Source: Dreissena polymorpha (lineage: Eukaryota; Mollusca; Bivalvia; Myida; Dreissenidae). From it: a stretch of 64,000 nt of DNA. Within the stretch, counting starts at the first letter, position 1. Each line of letters begins with the position of its first letter. The stretch is from positions 40,155,833 to 40,219,832 of the forward strand of contig NC_068365.1 of the NCBI RefSeq assembly GCF_020536995.1, read 5' to 3'. The translations under genes and the position numbers were made by a program. Positions 46,501-59,300 of this stretch are shown here, piece after piece. The notes beneath the pieces were generated by a model. It saw only the letters and a program-made list of their open reading frames with translations, ran no database searches and was not told the DNA's origin.

Positions 46501-49500
46501 AATAAAAACAACGCCATTAAAAATTGCAAAATTAAAAAGCCAACTGCTAAGATGAAATAGATTATAAATGTTTATGTTTCGTCATATTAATACTGAAATT
46601 ATTTTAAAATGAATCTGTTTCTCAAACAAGTGCTTTCTCTTATAATCACATGTGCAAACACAGATGTAAGGAAAGTAGCATTGCCACAATCTAGATCATA
46701 ATTCTATCTGATTCTTCATACTTAGACGGATACTTTTTATTTTTATGTATTTTATATACATTTTCATATTTGATTTTATTCATTCCGACCTTGCTGGTAG
46801 AAAAGAAAGAATCAATAAAACGTTTTGTGTTGTCATTTTGTAGATTAAGGGCTTGTTGAAGCAACGTAATCAAGTTTAAGCTTCTGATAATTTATTTTAC
46901 GCATTTTTTTTACTAAAAGAGTATTATGTAGAAGTATATGAACCGTATTCACTTTATGGTGTCCGATTAAATATCTTCATATACAAATTAACTATAAATA
47001 ATGAATGTAGATGTTATGATGAATTTTTTTATAAAAAAAAAATGTAAGCACAGTCACGCATATTGTAATTGACTTTATTCACTACTAAGATGTTCTCAAT
47101 AAATATAAACCTCATAGTATTCTAACTCTCGTTTGTACCAAATCATGATTCTGATATGGCCTTATTCTTATGCAATATGCATACACTGTACGCCTGAATA
47201 CACATATATGGGTAGTCAAATAACAACGCTTGTAGGAATATATACATTTTTCCATAACAATTTATTATCTCGCTTGCATTGGCTAACGATATTTTTCTAT
47301 GTGTGTGCATTTCCAGCATAAGGAGGAATTTTAAAACAAAGCGCTATTTAAAACAAGTCTGGGGTTGCAGAATTTATGTTTACAACGTGCACACCCAATA
47401 ATCCATTCAGGACCATGTTTTATGTTAAGTATGCATATAGAGTTTTCTAAATATGCGATCATTATAAAAGAGTACAATTCTAGTTTTCCCGGCACTTATT
47501 TAAGATAGAAAATCTTATTCTTTTAAGTACATGTAATTTCTGATCATGTACGTTCACAAAATTCCAAAGAATTTGATATTCTTTTATATATTTATTCCCT
47601 TTTTCGTGAATGTTAATTTATGTACCATGATGGATTTCAGCATAGCATACAGTATTTGTCCAACGAAAAGGAGCCTGTACAATGGGTATGTCCTTAAATC
47701 AGCAATAATGTCGAAGTACCTGAAAGCTTTTATAATTGTCGTCGGATAATGTAAGTTCAAAATTATATAAATAAATTAGTATATAACAATGAATTTGGCA
47801 AAAAATATGGTGTCACCTTCAATATAACATCACCATTCAAACAGATGTAAGATTTAAAACCAACTGCTTAGTTGAAATATTGTATTATTTTTTATGTTTC
47901 GTCATATAAATACTGAAATAACTTTGCATAAAATGAATCCTTTTCTTAAACAAATGCTTTCTCTTATAATCAATGTGAAACACAGATGTCGGAAAAGTAG
48001 CATTGTCAACAATTTAGTTTATAATTAGATCTGATTATTCGCTGTTGGACAAAATATTTATTATTATGTATTTTTATATAAATTTCCAGAATTAGGTTGC
48101 ACTTTCCACAGTGTGCAATGTTATGTTTGGTTTAATTCATTCGGACTTGCAGGAAGAAAAAAGTATCAATAAAAAGTGTTGTGTTTTCATTTTATTATAT
48201 AAAGCGCTTATTGCAGCAATGTGATCAACGATTTAGATGCCTCTTATTTCCATGATGTTTTTATTTGGTTTTCTATTAAAGCAGTATTATGTCGAACAAA
48301 AAACGCATTCTCGTAATGGTGTCAAATTAAAATTATCTTGATATAACATTTAACGATATACAATAAATGTAGATGTTATGATGTATTTTGTATAAACACA
48401 GAAAAACATCAACATATTAACATATTGTAAATTGACTTATTCACACTAATGAGTTGTCGATAAATATTATTGTAAATCTCTTTTGTACAAAAACTGATTC
48501 TAATATCGATGTATTTATATGTTAATTCGTACAGTGTTTGCCTGAATATATGTATATTAACTTAACATTAAAACGCATGTTTGGAATGGGTACATTTTAC
48601 CATAATAGTTTAATTATTTCGCTTGATGTGCATTTATATTCTTTATATGTGTGCATTAGGGAGAATTTAAACCAAAGCGCTTTTTAAAACATATTCCAGG
48701 TGTTGCAAAATGCGTTGATTATATAAGGGTAAAACTCTAGTTGCTCCAGCGTTTATTTAGGATAAAAATGTAATGTTTTAATTTACATGCAATTTCTGAT
48801 CATTTACGCTAACAAAATTCAAATGTTGTCATATCTTTTATTTATTTTATTACCGTTTTCGTGAATGTATAATTATGTACCATTATCGATAACAGTATAG
48901 CACACAAGTATTTGTCCAACGAAAACGAGCCTGTACTATGGGTATGCCCTTAAATCAGCAATAAGCCCAAGAATCTGAAAATTTCATTGTTTTACGTCTA
49001 AATAGTGCAGGGTCAATTTGTACATAAACATAAATATATAACAACGATTTTTTTTACTCAACAACACCGAAAAAAAAATTCAACACTTGAAGATATGTAC
49101 ATTAAAATCCGATAACAAAGATATTCTTTTAATTTTATGTTTCGTCTTATACAAACTAAAATAACATTGTAAGCATGAACTGTGTATATGACCCTTTATT
49201 TTTCGCAAATTACGAACAAAATAACGCGTTATATCATTTTAGCGTCATACTTATACAACAATATTAAGAGTTCTTTTGTTACTATCACTACCCGTCATTT
49301 TAACATTTAAATATATGATTTTTGTTCATGTATTTTGGATATAGATTACATGTTTTATTACATTATTTCTGGACATGTATTTAAACAACATTCTAATGTT
49401 TATAATTTTTTTACCGTTAACGTAACCGAAATTTGTCCAACAAAAAGAAGCATTGGTTGTGAGTATGGCATAAAGTCATCATTAAATCGAAGATTTCTGA

Positions 49501-49514
49501 ATCTTTCATTTTTT

Positions 49515-49614
49515 NNNNNNNNNNNNNNNNNNNNNNNNNNNNNNNNNNNNNNNNNNNNNNNNNNNNNNNNNNNNNNNNNNNNNNNNNNNNNNNNNNNNNN
49601 NNNNNNNNNNNNNN
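49515..49614. other. Assembly gap of exactly 100 N
   Basis: A run of 100 N, the usual placeholder for a gap of unknown size. On its left the 1.3-kb array stops; on its right the 2.15-kb array starts in the middle of a unit. The true distance and even adjacency of the two arrays are therefore not established. Confidence 0.98.
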
Positions 49615-52044
49615 GACAGGCCATCAAAAACTGTACAGTGTGACTGATTCGGAGACGGCCATCAACACTCGCCCAGTAGTGTCGAGGAGGATCGGTGTCT
49701 TTGCAGGTTAGTACGCGTTATTTTCAATTTAAATCTATGAAATGAATTCTTTGATATCCTGGCACACTTTGTCACAAAATTAGGAAATTGTGTGTTTTAC
49801 ATTGACTGCAGCTTGAAACCAAACTTTGTGGCGATAACTTTGACGGTTGGTGCCCGACAGTGATGCCGGCGTGGGTGAAATTAACCATTTGCAGCAAATA
49901 AAGCGAGAAAGACTATTGAAAGCTTACTCTAATTGTACTAACTTACATTAGTTGGCACAGTAATGGGCAAATGCGCACAAAAAACCTTTTTGTTTTCTCA
50001 GATACACGGAATTGAGCACCCGGGCCGACTGAACTTCCGGAGCCTGCCTAGACGGAACTCGAGCGAGGAGGAATCATAGGTCCAGGTGTGACAAAAGACT
50101 TAAAGCTCATCTGACGATAGATTTTTTTAGTCAGGAAGCCAAGTGTGTTGTTTGTCCATGCAAGCGAGCCCTTGTGTGGGTCAATGACATCAGCATTGCT
50201 GCTTCTACATGGATTTTTTACCTAAATGTGCAAAAAAAAAATATAAAAAGTTTGTTCGAATCCAGTTAAAAACCTGCTTTGATGCACAAATATTGCCATG
50301 ATGATTTTTTTCACTTATTAAGCCATATGTAAGATAAGCTTTGCCTATTAGAATCGAAAGACATGCCTTGTATGGAGTCTAAGTGCTGCATGTATGATAT
50401 GATGTAACCGAGTTTGGCTTTTCTACCTTAATCTTGACGCGAAACGCTGTACGCATGGCGCTTTCAACGGCAACTCTTATGAAATTAATCTGTGTGTCAT
50501 TGTACCGGACTTTGTGATCTTTCTCAAAACAGATTCTACCTGTGGGAAAAGTGCCTTTATTTAAATTTGAAGGGGTTGGGTTCTCTTAAAGGTCACATAA
50601 CCCCAAACCGGAAACTCCTGTTTTTAGGGTTACATGCAGTCAGTTTGATACTTAGCACACATTGTTGAGTGCATGCTGCCTAGGATTTGTAAAATACATT
50701 GCAATATGGTTGGTTTGGTATCAACTTGAAGGTATATTTGTAAGCAATAAGAAAATAAGCCATTTTTGTGCTCTATTTTGTGTTGATGGTTCCCGGCTTC
50801 GAAAGTAGGTCATACTATTTGAGCCCAAAATGGTTGTCTGCACAGCTGTCAAAACCGGTTTGCCTATTCTAAGGTAAATATTTTGAGTTTGCGCGTATAG
50901 AGATTTATGACATGCATTTTTTTCAAAAGATTATGCATTAATCTTTCCAATGATGTATGATGATATAGTGGGTATGCGCTTGATCATGGTAAAAAAATGA
51001 TATCGGAACTTCAACTATTTTATATGTAATATAGAAGGAAATTAATTGCGCATGCGTAACCTTTAAGCACATCCGACCAAGTTAGTCGTCTGCCAGAATT
51101 TTGACATTTGACCATTAAAAACTCTCTGTATTGCAAAACATAACTGCCAGATGTCATTTTGACCCAAATAAGGGCTGTTTGCAATTGGGCTGTTGCACTT
51201 GGGTATAAGGGGGGGTAAATGCTGGAAAATCACACCGAAACCTGTTCCGGAGACATATTCTAAGACTACTTAAACACCCGGTATTGTTTTCAGTGCCATT
51301 TTGACATTAATTTGCATCAATCTCAATAATGAACCTAATGCATGTCTTTATTTCATCTGTATTTATTATTATTGTTTACTTTTTGAGCTTTTTCTGTTAA
51401 AAATGCCCGCCAATTTTGGACCTACACTTCTATCCGCCTTCGCCTTCAACCCATTCAGGCAGATCTACTCAGAATAACACTACTTTGCCTTATTTTACCT
51501 GTTTGGATATCTCGCTGAGTTAAGTCAAGTAAAATCAAGTATTCAGCTGAAAACACAAAAATGATAATAATATTATGCTTTCTTCCTGGAAGAATGTTGT
51601 TGCGATAGACCCTGCATGAAAAACACCAGGGAATCTGTATTTAAGTGACCTTAATATTATGCGTAAAACTAAGTGTGCATTTGTAGGCGGTGTCGAAATG
51701 GGTCTATAGCTCTGCCTGAACTGTCGTCCAATTGGTTTACAAGTCCGGCTGAAGTGACAGGCCATCAAAAACTGTACAGTGTGACTGATTCGGAGACGGC
51801 CCTCAACACTCGCCCAGTCGTGTCGAGAGGATCGGTTGTCTTTGCAGGTTAGTACGCCGTTATTTTCAAATTAAATCTATTGTAAAATGATTTCTTTGAT
51901 ATCCTGGCACACTTTGTCACCAAAATTAGGAAATTTGTGTGTTTTACATTGACTGCAGCTCTGAAACCAAACTTTGTGGCGATTAACTTGCCGGTGTGCC
52001 CGACAATGTGATGCCGGCGTGGGAATTAACCATTGGCAAGTAAA

Positions 52045-52185
52045 TAATACTATTGAACCTACCTACATCCACAAAATAATAACATGCACAAAAAACCATT
52101 GGTCCGGTGCACCCCCTACAACATCGTCCGTGTCACTATACTCGTAGAACAATTTTGTTTCCACACCCTTTTATAAAGCAAAGAC
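52045..52185. other. Extra segment present only in the second array unit
   Basis: Roughly 117-135 bases absent from all other units, bounded on both sides by ACTATTGAA. It contains 'CCGGTGCACCCCCTACAAC'. Origin unknown. Confidence 0.6.
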
Positions 52186-55100
52186 TATTGAAAGCTTACA
52201 TAATGATCTAACTTACATTAGTGCACCGTAATGGCAAATGCGCACAAAAACTTTTTTGTTTTCTCAGATTACACGGAATTGAGCACCCGGGCCAGACTGA
52301 CACTTTCCGGAGCCTGCCCTAGACGGAACTCGAGCCGAGGAATCATAGGTCCAGGTGTGACAAAAAGACTTAAAGCTCATGTCTGACGATGACTTTTTTT
52401 AGTCAGGAAGCAAAGTGTGTTGTTTTTCATGCAAGCGAGCCCTTTGTTGGGTCAAATGACATCAGCATTGCTGCTTCTACATGGATTTACCTAAAATGTG
52501 CCAAAAAAAATAAAAAAGGTTTGTTCGAATCCAGTTCAAAACTGCTTTGATGCACAAAATTGCCATTGATGATTTTTTTTCACTTATTAAGCCATATGTA
52601 AGATAAGCTTTGCCTATTAGAATCGAGAAAGACATGCCTTGTATGAGCTAAGTGTGCATGTATGATGTAACCGAGTTGGCTTTTCTACCTATTCTTGACG
52701 CGAAACGCTGTTACGCATGGCGCTTTCAACGGCCAACTTTTATGAATTAATCTGTGTGGTCGGTTACCGGAAACTTTGGATCTTCTCAAACAGATTTATA
52801 CCTGTGGGAAAAAGTGCCTTTATTTAAATTTGAAGGGTGTTGGGTTCTTTAAAGCACATCCGACCAAGTTAGTCGTCTGCCAGAATTTTGACATTTGACC
52901 ATTAAAAACTCTCTGTATTGCAAAACATAACTGCCAGATGTCATTTTGACCCAAATAAGGGCTGTTTGCAATTGGGCTGTTGCACTTGGGGTCATAAATA
53001 AGGGGGTAAATGCTGGAAAATCACACCGAAACCTGTTCCGGAGACATATTCTAAGACTACTTAAAACCCCGGTATTGTTTTTCAGTGCCATTTTGACATT
53101 AATTTGCATCAATCTCAATAATGAACCTAATGCATGTCTTTATTTCATCTGTATTTTATTATTATTGTTACTTTTTGAGCCTTTTTCTGTTTAAAATGCC
53201 CGCCAATTTGGACCTACACTTCTATCCGCCTTCGCCTTCAACCCATTCAGGCAGATCTACTCAGAATAACACTACTTTGCCTTATTTTACCTGTTTGGAT
53301 ATCTCGCTGAGTTCAAGTAAAATCAAGTATTCAGCTGAAAACACAAAAATGATAATAATATTATGCTTTCTTTCCTGGAAGAATGTTGTTGCGATAGACC
53401 TGCATGAAAAACACCCAGGGAATCTGTATTTAAGTGACCTTAATATTATGCGTAAACCTAAGTGTGCATTGTAGGCGGTGTGTCGAAATGGGTTCTATAG
53501 CTCTGCCTGAACTGTCGTCCAATTGGTTTACAAGTCCGGCTGAAGTGACAGGCCATCAAAAACTGTACAGTGTGACTGATTCGGAGACGGCCCTCAACAC
53601 TCGCCCAGTCGTGTCGAGAGGATCGGTGTCTTTGCAGGTTAGTACGCCGTTATTTTCAATTAAATCTATTGTAAAATGATTTCTTTGATATCCTGGCACA
53701 CTTTTTGTCACCAAAATTAGGAAATTTGTGTGTTTTACATTGACTGCAGCTCTGAAACCAAACTTTGTGGCGATAACTTTGCCGGTGTGCCCGACAATGT
53801 GATGCCGGCGTGGTGAATTAACCATTTGCAGCAAATAAAGCGAGAAAGACTATTGAAAGCTTACTCTAATTGTATCTAACTTACATTAGTTGGCACCGTA
53901 ATGGGCAAATGCGCACAAAAAACCTTTTTGTTTTCTCAGATTACACGGAATTGAGCACCCGGGCCAGACTGACACTTTCCGGAGCCTGCCCTAGACGGAA
54001 CTCGAGCCGAGGAATCATAGGTCCAGGTGTGACAAAAGACTTAAAGCTCATGTCTGACGATGACTTTTTTTAGTCAGGAAGCCAAGTGTGTTGTTTTTCC
54101 ATGCAAGCGAGCCCTTTTGTTGGGTCAAATGACATCAGCATTGCTGCTTCTACATGGATTTTACCTAAAATGTGCAAAAAAAATATAAAAAGTTTGTTCG
54201 AATCCAGTTCAAAACCTGCTTTGATGCACAAATATTGCCATTGATGATTTTTTTCACTTATTAAGCCATATGTAAGATAAGCTTTGCCTATTAGAATCGA
54301 AAGACATGCCTTGTATGGAGTCTAAGTGCTGCATGTATGATGTAACCGAGTTTGGCTTTTCTACCTTAATTCTTGACGCGAAACGCTGTTACGCATGGCG
54401 CTTTCAACGGCAACTTTTATGAATTAATCTGTGTGTCATTGTACCGGAACTTTGTGATCTTCTCAAAACAGATTATACCTGTGGGAAAAGTGCCTTTAAT
54501 TTAAATTTGAAGGGGTTGGGTTCTCTTAAAGGTCACATAACCCCAACCGGAACTCCTGTTTTTAGGGTTACATGCAGTCAGTTTGATACTTAGCACACAT
54601 TGTTGAGTGCATGCTGCCTAGGATTTGTAAAATACATTGCAAATGGTTGGTTTTGGTATCAACTTGAAGGTATATTTGTAAGCAATAAGAAAATAAGCCA
54701 TTTTTGTGCTCTACTTTTTGTGTTGATGGTTCCCGGCTTCGAAAGTAGGTCATACTATTTGAGCCCAAAATGGTTGTCTGCACAGCTGTCAAAACCGGTT
54801 TGCCTATTCTAAGGTAAATATTTTGAGTTTGCGCGTATAGAATTTAATGACATGCATTTTTTTCAAAAGATTATGCATTAATCTTTCCAATGATGTATGA
54901 TGATATAGTGGGTATGCGCTTGATCATGGTAAAAATTGATATCGAACTTCAACTATTTATATGTAATATAGAAGGAAATTAATTGCGCATGCGTAACCTT
55001 TAAGCACATCCGACCAAGTTAGTCGTCTGCCAGAATTTTGACATTTGACCATTAAAAACTCTCTGTATTGCAAAACATAACTGCCAGATGTCATTTTGAC

Positions 55101-57772
55101 CCAAATAAGGGCTGTTTGCAATTGGGCTGTTGCACTTGGGGTCATAAGGGGGGTAAATGCTGGAAAATCACACCGAAACCTGTTCCGGAGACATATTCTA
55201 AGACTACTTAAACACCCGGTATTGTTTTTCAGTGCCATTTTGACATTAATTTGCATCAATCTCAATAATGAACCTAATGCATGTCTTTATTTCATCTGTA
55301 TTTATTATTATTGTTTACTTTTTGAGCCTTTTTCTGTTAAAAATGCCCGCCAATTTTGGACCTACACTTCTATCCGCCTTCGCCTTCAACCCATTCAGGC
55401 AGATCTACTCAGAATAACACTACTTTGCCTTATTTTACCTGTTTGGATATCTCGCTGAGTTCAAGTAAAATCAAGTATTCAGCTGAAAACACAAAAATGA
55501 TAATAATATTATGCTTTCTTTCCTGGAAGAATGTTGTTGCGATAGACCCTGCATGAAAAACACCAGGGAATCTGTATTTAAGTGACCTTAATATTATGCG
55601 TAAACCTAAGTGTGCATTTGTAGGCGGTGTCGAAATGGGTCTATAGCTCTGCCTGAACTGTCGTCCAATTGGTTTACAAGTCCGGCTGAAGTGACAGGCC
55701 ATCAAAAACTGTACAGTGTGACTGATTCGGAGACGGCCCTCAACACTCGCCCAGTCGTGTCGAGAGGATCGGTGTCTTTGCAGGTTAGTACGCCGTTATT
55801 TTCAATTAAATCTATTGTAAAATGATTTCTTTGATATCCTGGCACACTTTTGTCACCAAAATTAGGAAATTTGTGTGTTTTACATTGACTGCAGCTCTGA
55901 AACCAAACTTTGTGGCGATAACTTTGCCGGTGTGCCCGACAATGTGATGCCGGCGTGGTGAATTAACCATTTGCAGCAAATAAAGCGAGAAAGACTATTG
56001 AAAGCTTACTCTAATTGTATCTAACTTACATTAGTTGGCACCGTAATGGGCAAATGCGCACAAAAAACCTTTTTTGTTTTCTCAGATTACACGGAATTGA
56101 GCACCCGGGCCAGACTGACACTTTCCGGAGCCTGCCCTAGACGGAACTCGAGCCGAGGAATCATAGGTCCAGGTGTGACAAAAGACTTAAAGCTCATGTC
56201 TGACGATGACTTTTTTTAGTCAGGAAGCCAAGTGTGTTGTTTTTCCATGCAAGCGAGCCCTTTTGTTGGGTCAAATGACATCAGCATTGCTGCTTCTACA
56301 TGGATTTTACCTAAAATGTGCAAAAAAAATATAAAAAGTTTGTTCGAATCCAGTTCAAAACCTGCTTTGATGCACAAATATTGCCATTGATGATTTTTTT
56401 CACTTATTAAGCCATATGTAAGATAAGCTTTGCCTATTAGAATCGAAAGACATGCCTTGTATGGAGTCTAAGTGCTGCATGTATGATGTAACCGAGTTTG
56501 GCTTTTCTACCTTAATTCTTGACGCGAAACGCTGTTACGCATGGCGCTTTCAACGGCAACTTTTATGAATTAATCTGTGTGTCATTGTACCGGAACTTTG
56601 TGATCTTTCTCAAAACAGATTATACCTGTGGGAAAAGTGCCTTTAATTTAAATTTGAAGGGGTTGGGTTCTCTTAAAGGTCACATAACCCCAAACCGGAA
56701 CTCCTGTTTTTAGGGTTACATGCAGTCAGTTTGATACTTAGCACACATTGTTGAGTGCATGCTGCCTAGGATTTGTAAAATACATTGCAAATGGTTGGTT
56801 TTGGTATCAACTTGAAGGTATATTTGTAAGCAATAAGAAAATAAGCCATTTTTGTGCTCTACTTTTTGTGTTGATGGTTCCCGGCTTCGAAAGTAGGTCA
56901 TACTATTTGAGCCCAAAATGGTTGTCTGCACAGCTGTCAAAACCGGTTTGCCTATTCTAAGGTAAATATTTTGAGTTTGCGCGTATAGAATTTAATGACA
57001 TGCATTTTTTTCAAAAGATTATGCATTAATCTTTCCAATGATGTATGATGATATAGTGGGTATGCGCTTGATCATGGTAAAAATTGATATCGAACTTCAA
57101 CTATTTTATATGTAATATAGAAGGAAATTAATTGCGCATGCGTAACCTTTAAGCACATCCGACCAAGTTAGTCGTCTGCCAGAATTTTGACATTTGACCA
57201 TTAAAAACTCTCTGTATTGCAAAACATAACTGCCAGATGTCATTTTGACCCAAATAAGGGCTGTTTGCAATTGGGCTGTTGCACTTGGGGTCATAAGGGG
57301 GGTAAATGCTGGAAAATCACACCGAAACCTGTTCCGGAGACATATTCTAAGACTACTTAAACACCCGGTATTGTTTTTCAGTGCCATTTTGACATTAATT
57401 TGCATCAATCTCAATAATGAACCTAATGCATGTCTTTATTTCATCTGTATTTATTATTATTGTTTACTTTTTGAGCCTTTTTCTGTTAAAAATGCCCGCC
57501 AATTTTGGACCTACACTTCTATCCGCCTTCGCCTTCAACCCATTCAGGCAGATCTACTCAGAATAACACTACTTTGCCTTATTTTACCTGTTTGGATATC
57601 TCGCTGAGTTCAAGTAAAATCAAGTATTCAGCTGAAAACACAAAAATGATAATAATATTATGCTTTCTTTCCTGGAAGAATGTTGTTGCGATAGACCCTG
57701 CATGAAAAACACCAGGGAATCTGTATTTAAGTGACCTTAATATTATGCGTAAACCTAAGTGTGCATTTGTAG

Positions 57773-57932
57773 GCGGTGTCGAAATGGGTCTATAGCTCTG
57801 CCTGAACTGTCGTCCAATTGGTTTACAAGTCCGGCTGAAGTGACAGGCCATCAAAAACTGTACAGTGTGACTGATTCGGAGACGGCCCTCAACACTCGCC
57901 CAGTCGTGTCGAGAGGATCGGTGTCTTTGCAG
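57773..57932 (+). CDS. Exon-like segment A of the array unit (representative copy)
   Basis: An acceptor (GTGCATTTGTAG) and a strong donor (CAG before GTTAGT) bound a frame of 53 open codons. It begins RCRNGSIALPELSSNWFTSP and continues through HQKLYSVTDSETALN to RPVVSRGSVSLQ. The peptide is polar and Ser/Thr-rich and looks like a disordered region of a real protein; I did not recognise the family. Other copies: 51,687-51,847, 53,475-53,637, 55,624-55,783, 59,921-60,080, 62,070-62,229, 63,744-63,904 (one extra base), and a partial one from 49,615. Whether any is transcribed is unknown. Confidence 0.45.
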
Positions 57933-58234
57933 GTTAGTACGCCGTTATTTTCAATTAAATCTATTGTAAAATGATTTCTTTGATATCCTGGCACACTTTT
58001 GTCACCAAAATTAGGAAATTTGTGTGTTTTACATTGACTGCAGCTCTGAAACCAAACTTTGTGGCGATAACTTTGCCGGTGTGCCCGACAATGTGATGCC
58101 GGCGTGGTGAATTAACCATTTGCAGCAAATAAAGCGAGAAAGACTATTGAAAGCTTACTCTAATTGTATCTAACTTACATTAGTTGGCACCGTAATGGGC
58201 AAATGCGCACAAAAAACCTTTTTTGTTTTCTCAG

Positions 58235-58368
58235 ATTACACGGAATTGAGCACCCGGGCCAGACTGACACTTTCCGGAGCCTGCCCTAGACGGAACTCGA
58301 GCCGAGGAATCATAGGTCCAGGTGTGACAAAAGACTTAAAGCTCATGTCTGACGATGACTTTTTTTAG
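58235..58368 (+). CDS. Exon-like segment B, possible terminal exon (representative copy)
   Basis: A strong acceptor (TTTTTTGTTTTCTCAG) opens a frame reading YTELSTRARLTLSGACPRRN, then IIGPGVTKDLKLMSDDDFF and a TAG stop. Being 300 bp downstream of segment A, it looks like the last coding exon of the same gene. However, the plain donor after CAG would join in the wrong phase; using the second GT four bases on would restore the frame. Other copies: 53,940-54,073, 56,086-56,219, 60,383-60,516, 62,532-62,665; those in the first two units carry indels. No protein family was recognised. Confidence 0.45.
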
Positions 58369-58821
58369 TCAGGAAGCCAAGTGTGTTGTTTTTCCATGCA
58401 AGCGAGCCCTTTTGTTGGGTCAAATGACATCAGCATTGCTGCTTCTACATGGATTTTACCTAAAATGTGCAAAAAAAATATAAAAAGTTTGTTCGAATCC
58501 AGTTCAAAACCTGCTTTGATGCACAAATATTGCCATTGATGATTTTTTTCACTTATTAAGCCATATGTAAGATAAGCTTTGCCTATTAGAATCGAAAGAC
58601 ATGCCTTGTATGGAGTCTAAGTGCTGCATGTATGATGTAACCGAGTTTGGCTTTTCTACCTTAATTCTTGACGCGAAACGCTGTTACGCATGGCGCTTTC
58701 AACGGCAACTTTTATGAATTAATCTGTGTGTCATTGTACCGGAACTTTGTGATCTTTCTCAAAACAGATTATACCTGTGGGAAAAGTGCCTTTAATTTAA
58801 ATTTGAAGGGGTTGGGTTCTC

Positions 58822-59300
58822 TTAAAGGTCACATAACCCCAACCGGAACTCCTGTTTTTAGGGTTACATGCAGTCAGTTTGATACTTAGCACACATTGTT
58901 GAGTGCATGCTGCCTAGGATTTGTAAAATACATTGCAAATGGTTGGTTTTGGTATCAACTTGAAGGTATATTTGTAAGCAATAAGAAAATAAGCCATTTT
59001 TGTGCTCTACTTTTTGTGTTGATGGTTCCCGGCTTCGAAAGTAGGTCATACTATTTGAGCCCAAAATGGTTGTCTGCACAGCTGTCAAAACCGGTTTGCC
59101 TATTCTAAGGTAAATATTTTGAGTTTGCGCGTATAGAATTTAATGACATGCATTTTTTTCAAAAGATTATGCATTAATCTTTCCAATGATGTATGATGAT
59201 ATAGTGGGTATGCGCTTGATCATGGTAAAAATTGATATCGAACTTCAACTATTTTATATGTAATATAGAAGGAAATTAATTGCGCATGCGTAACCTTTAA
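58822..59300. mobile_element. 479-bp TTAA-flanked MITE inside the array unit (representative)
   Basis: TTAA at each border encloses AGGTCACATAACCCC on the left and a right end whose reverse complement is AGGTTACGCATGCGC. Copies are at 50,586-51,066, 54,536-55,003, 56,673-57,152, 58,822-59,300 and 60,970-61,449. Two units lack it (junctions at about 52,850 and 63,120). The short frames inside it, 70 codons plus and 74 codons minus, overlap each other and have no domain. Confidence 0.75.

Larger units (their letters stand above)
26345..49514. repeat. Diverged tandem array, unit about 1.3 kb, with higher-order structure
   Basis: A block like 'TTTGTCCAACGAAAAGGAGC' recurs near 29,670, 31,570, 31,968, 32,412, 34,833, 36,022, 37,333, 39,869, 41,311, 42,608, 44,947, 46,341, 47,658 and 48,916, with typical spacing of 1,190 to 1,440 bp. 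A variant block (CAAAAAGAAGCC type) sits near 33,930, 44,055 and 49,438. Other landmarks recur in constant order: 'CTTATAATCACATGTG', 'AGTATTATGTCGAAG', 'TGAACGCATTCTC', 'TCATTTGTACGAAA', 'CATTCAGGACCATGTT'. Units are too diverged for recent spread. None of the many short open frames is conserved between units, so I see no gene. Confidence 0.9.

Noticed and set aside
26345-49514. Family of host genes in the 1.3-kb array
   Set aside because: Short frames differ from unit to unit and start or stop at different places, and composition is strongly AT-rich throughout.
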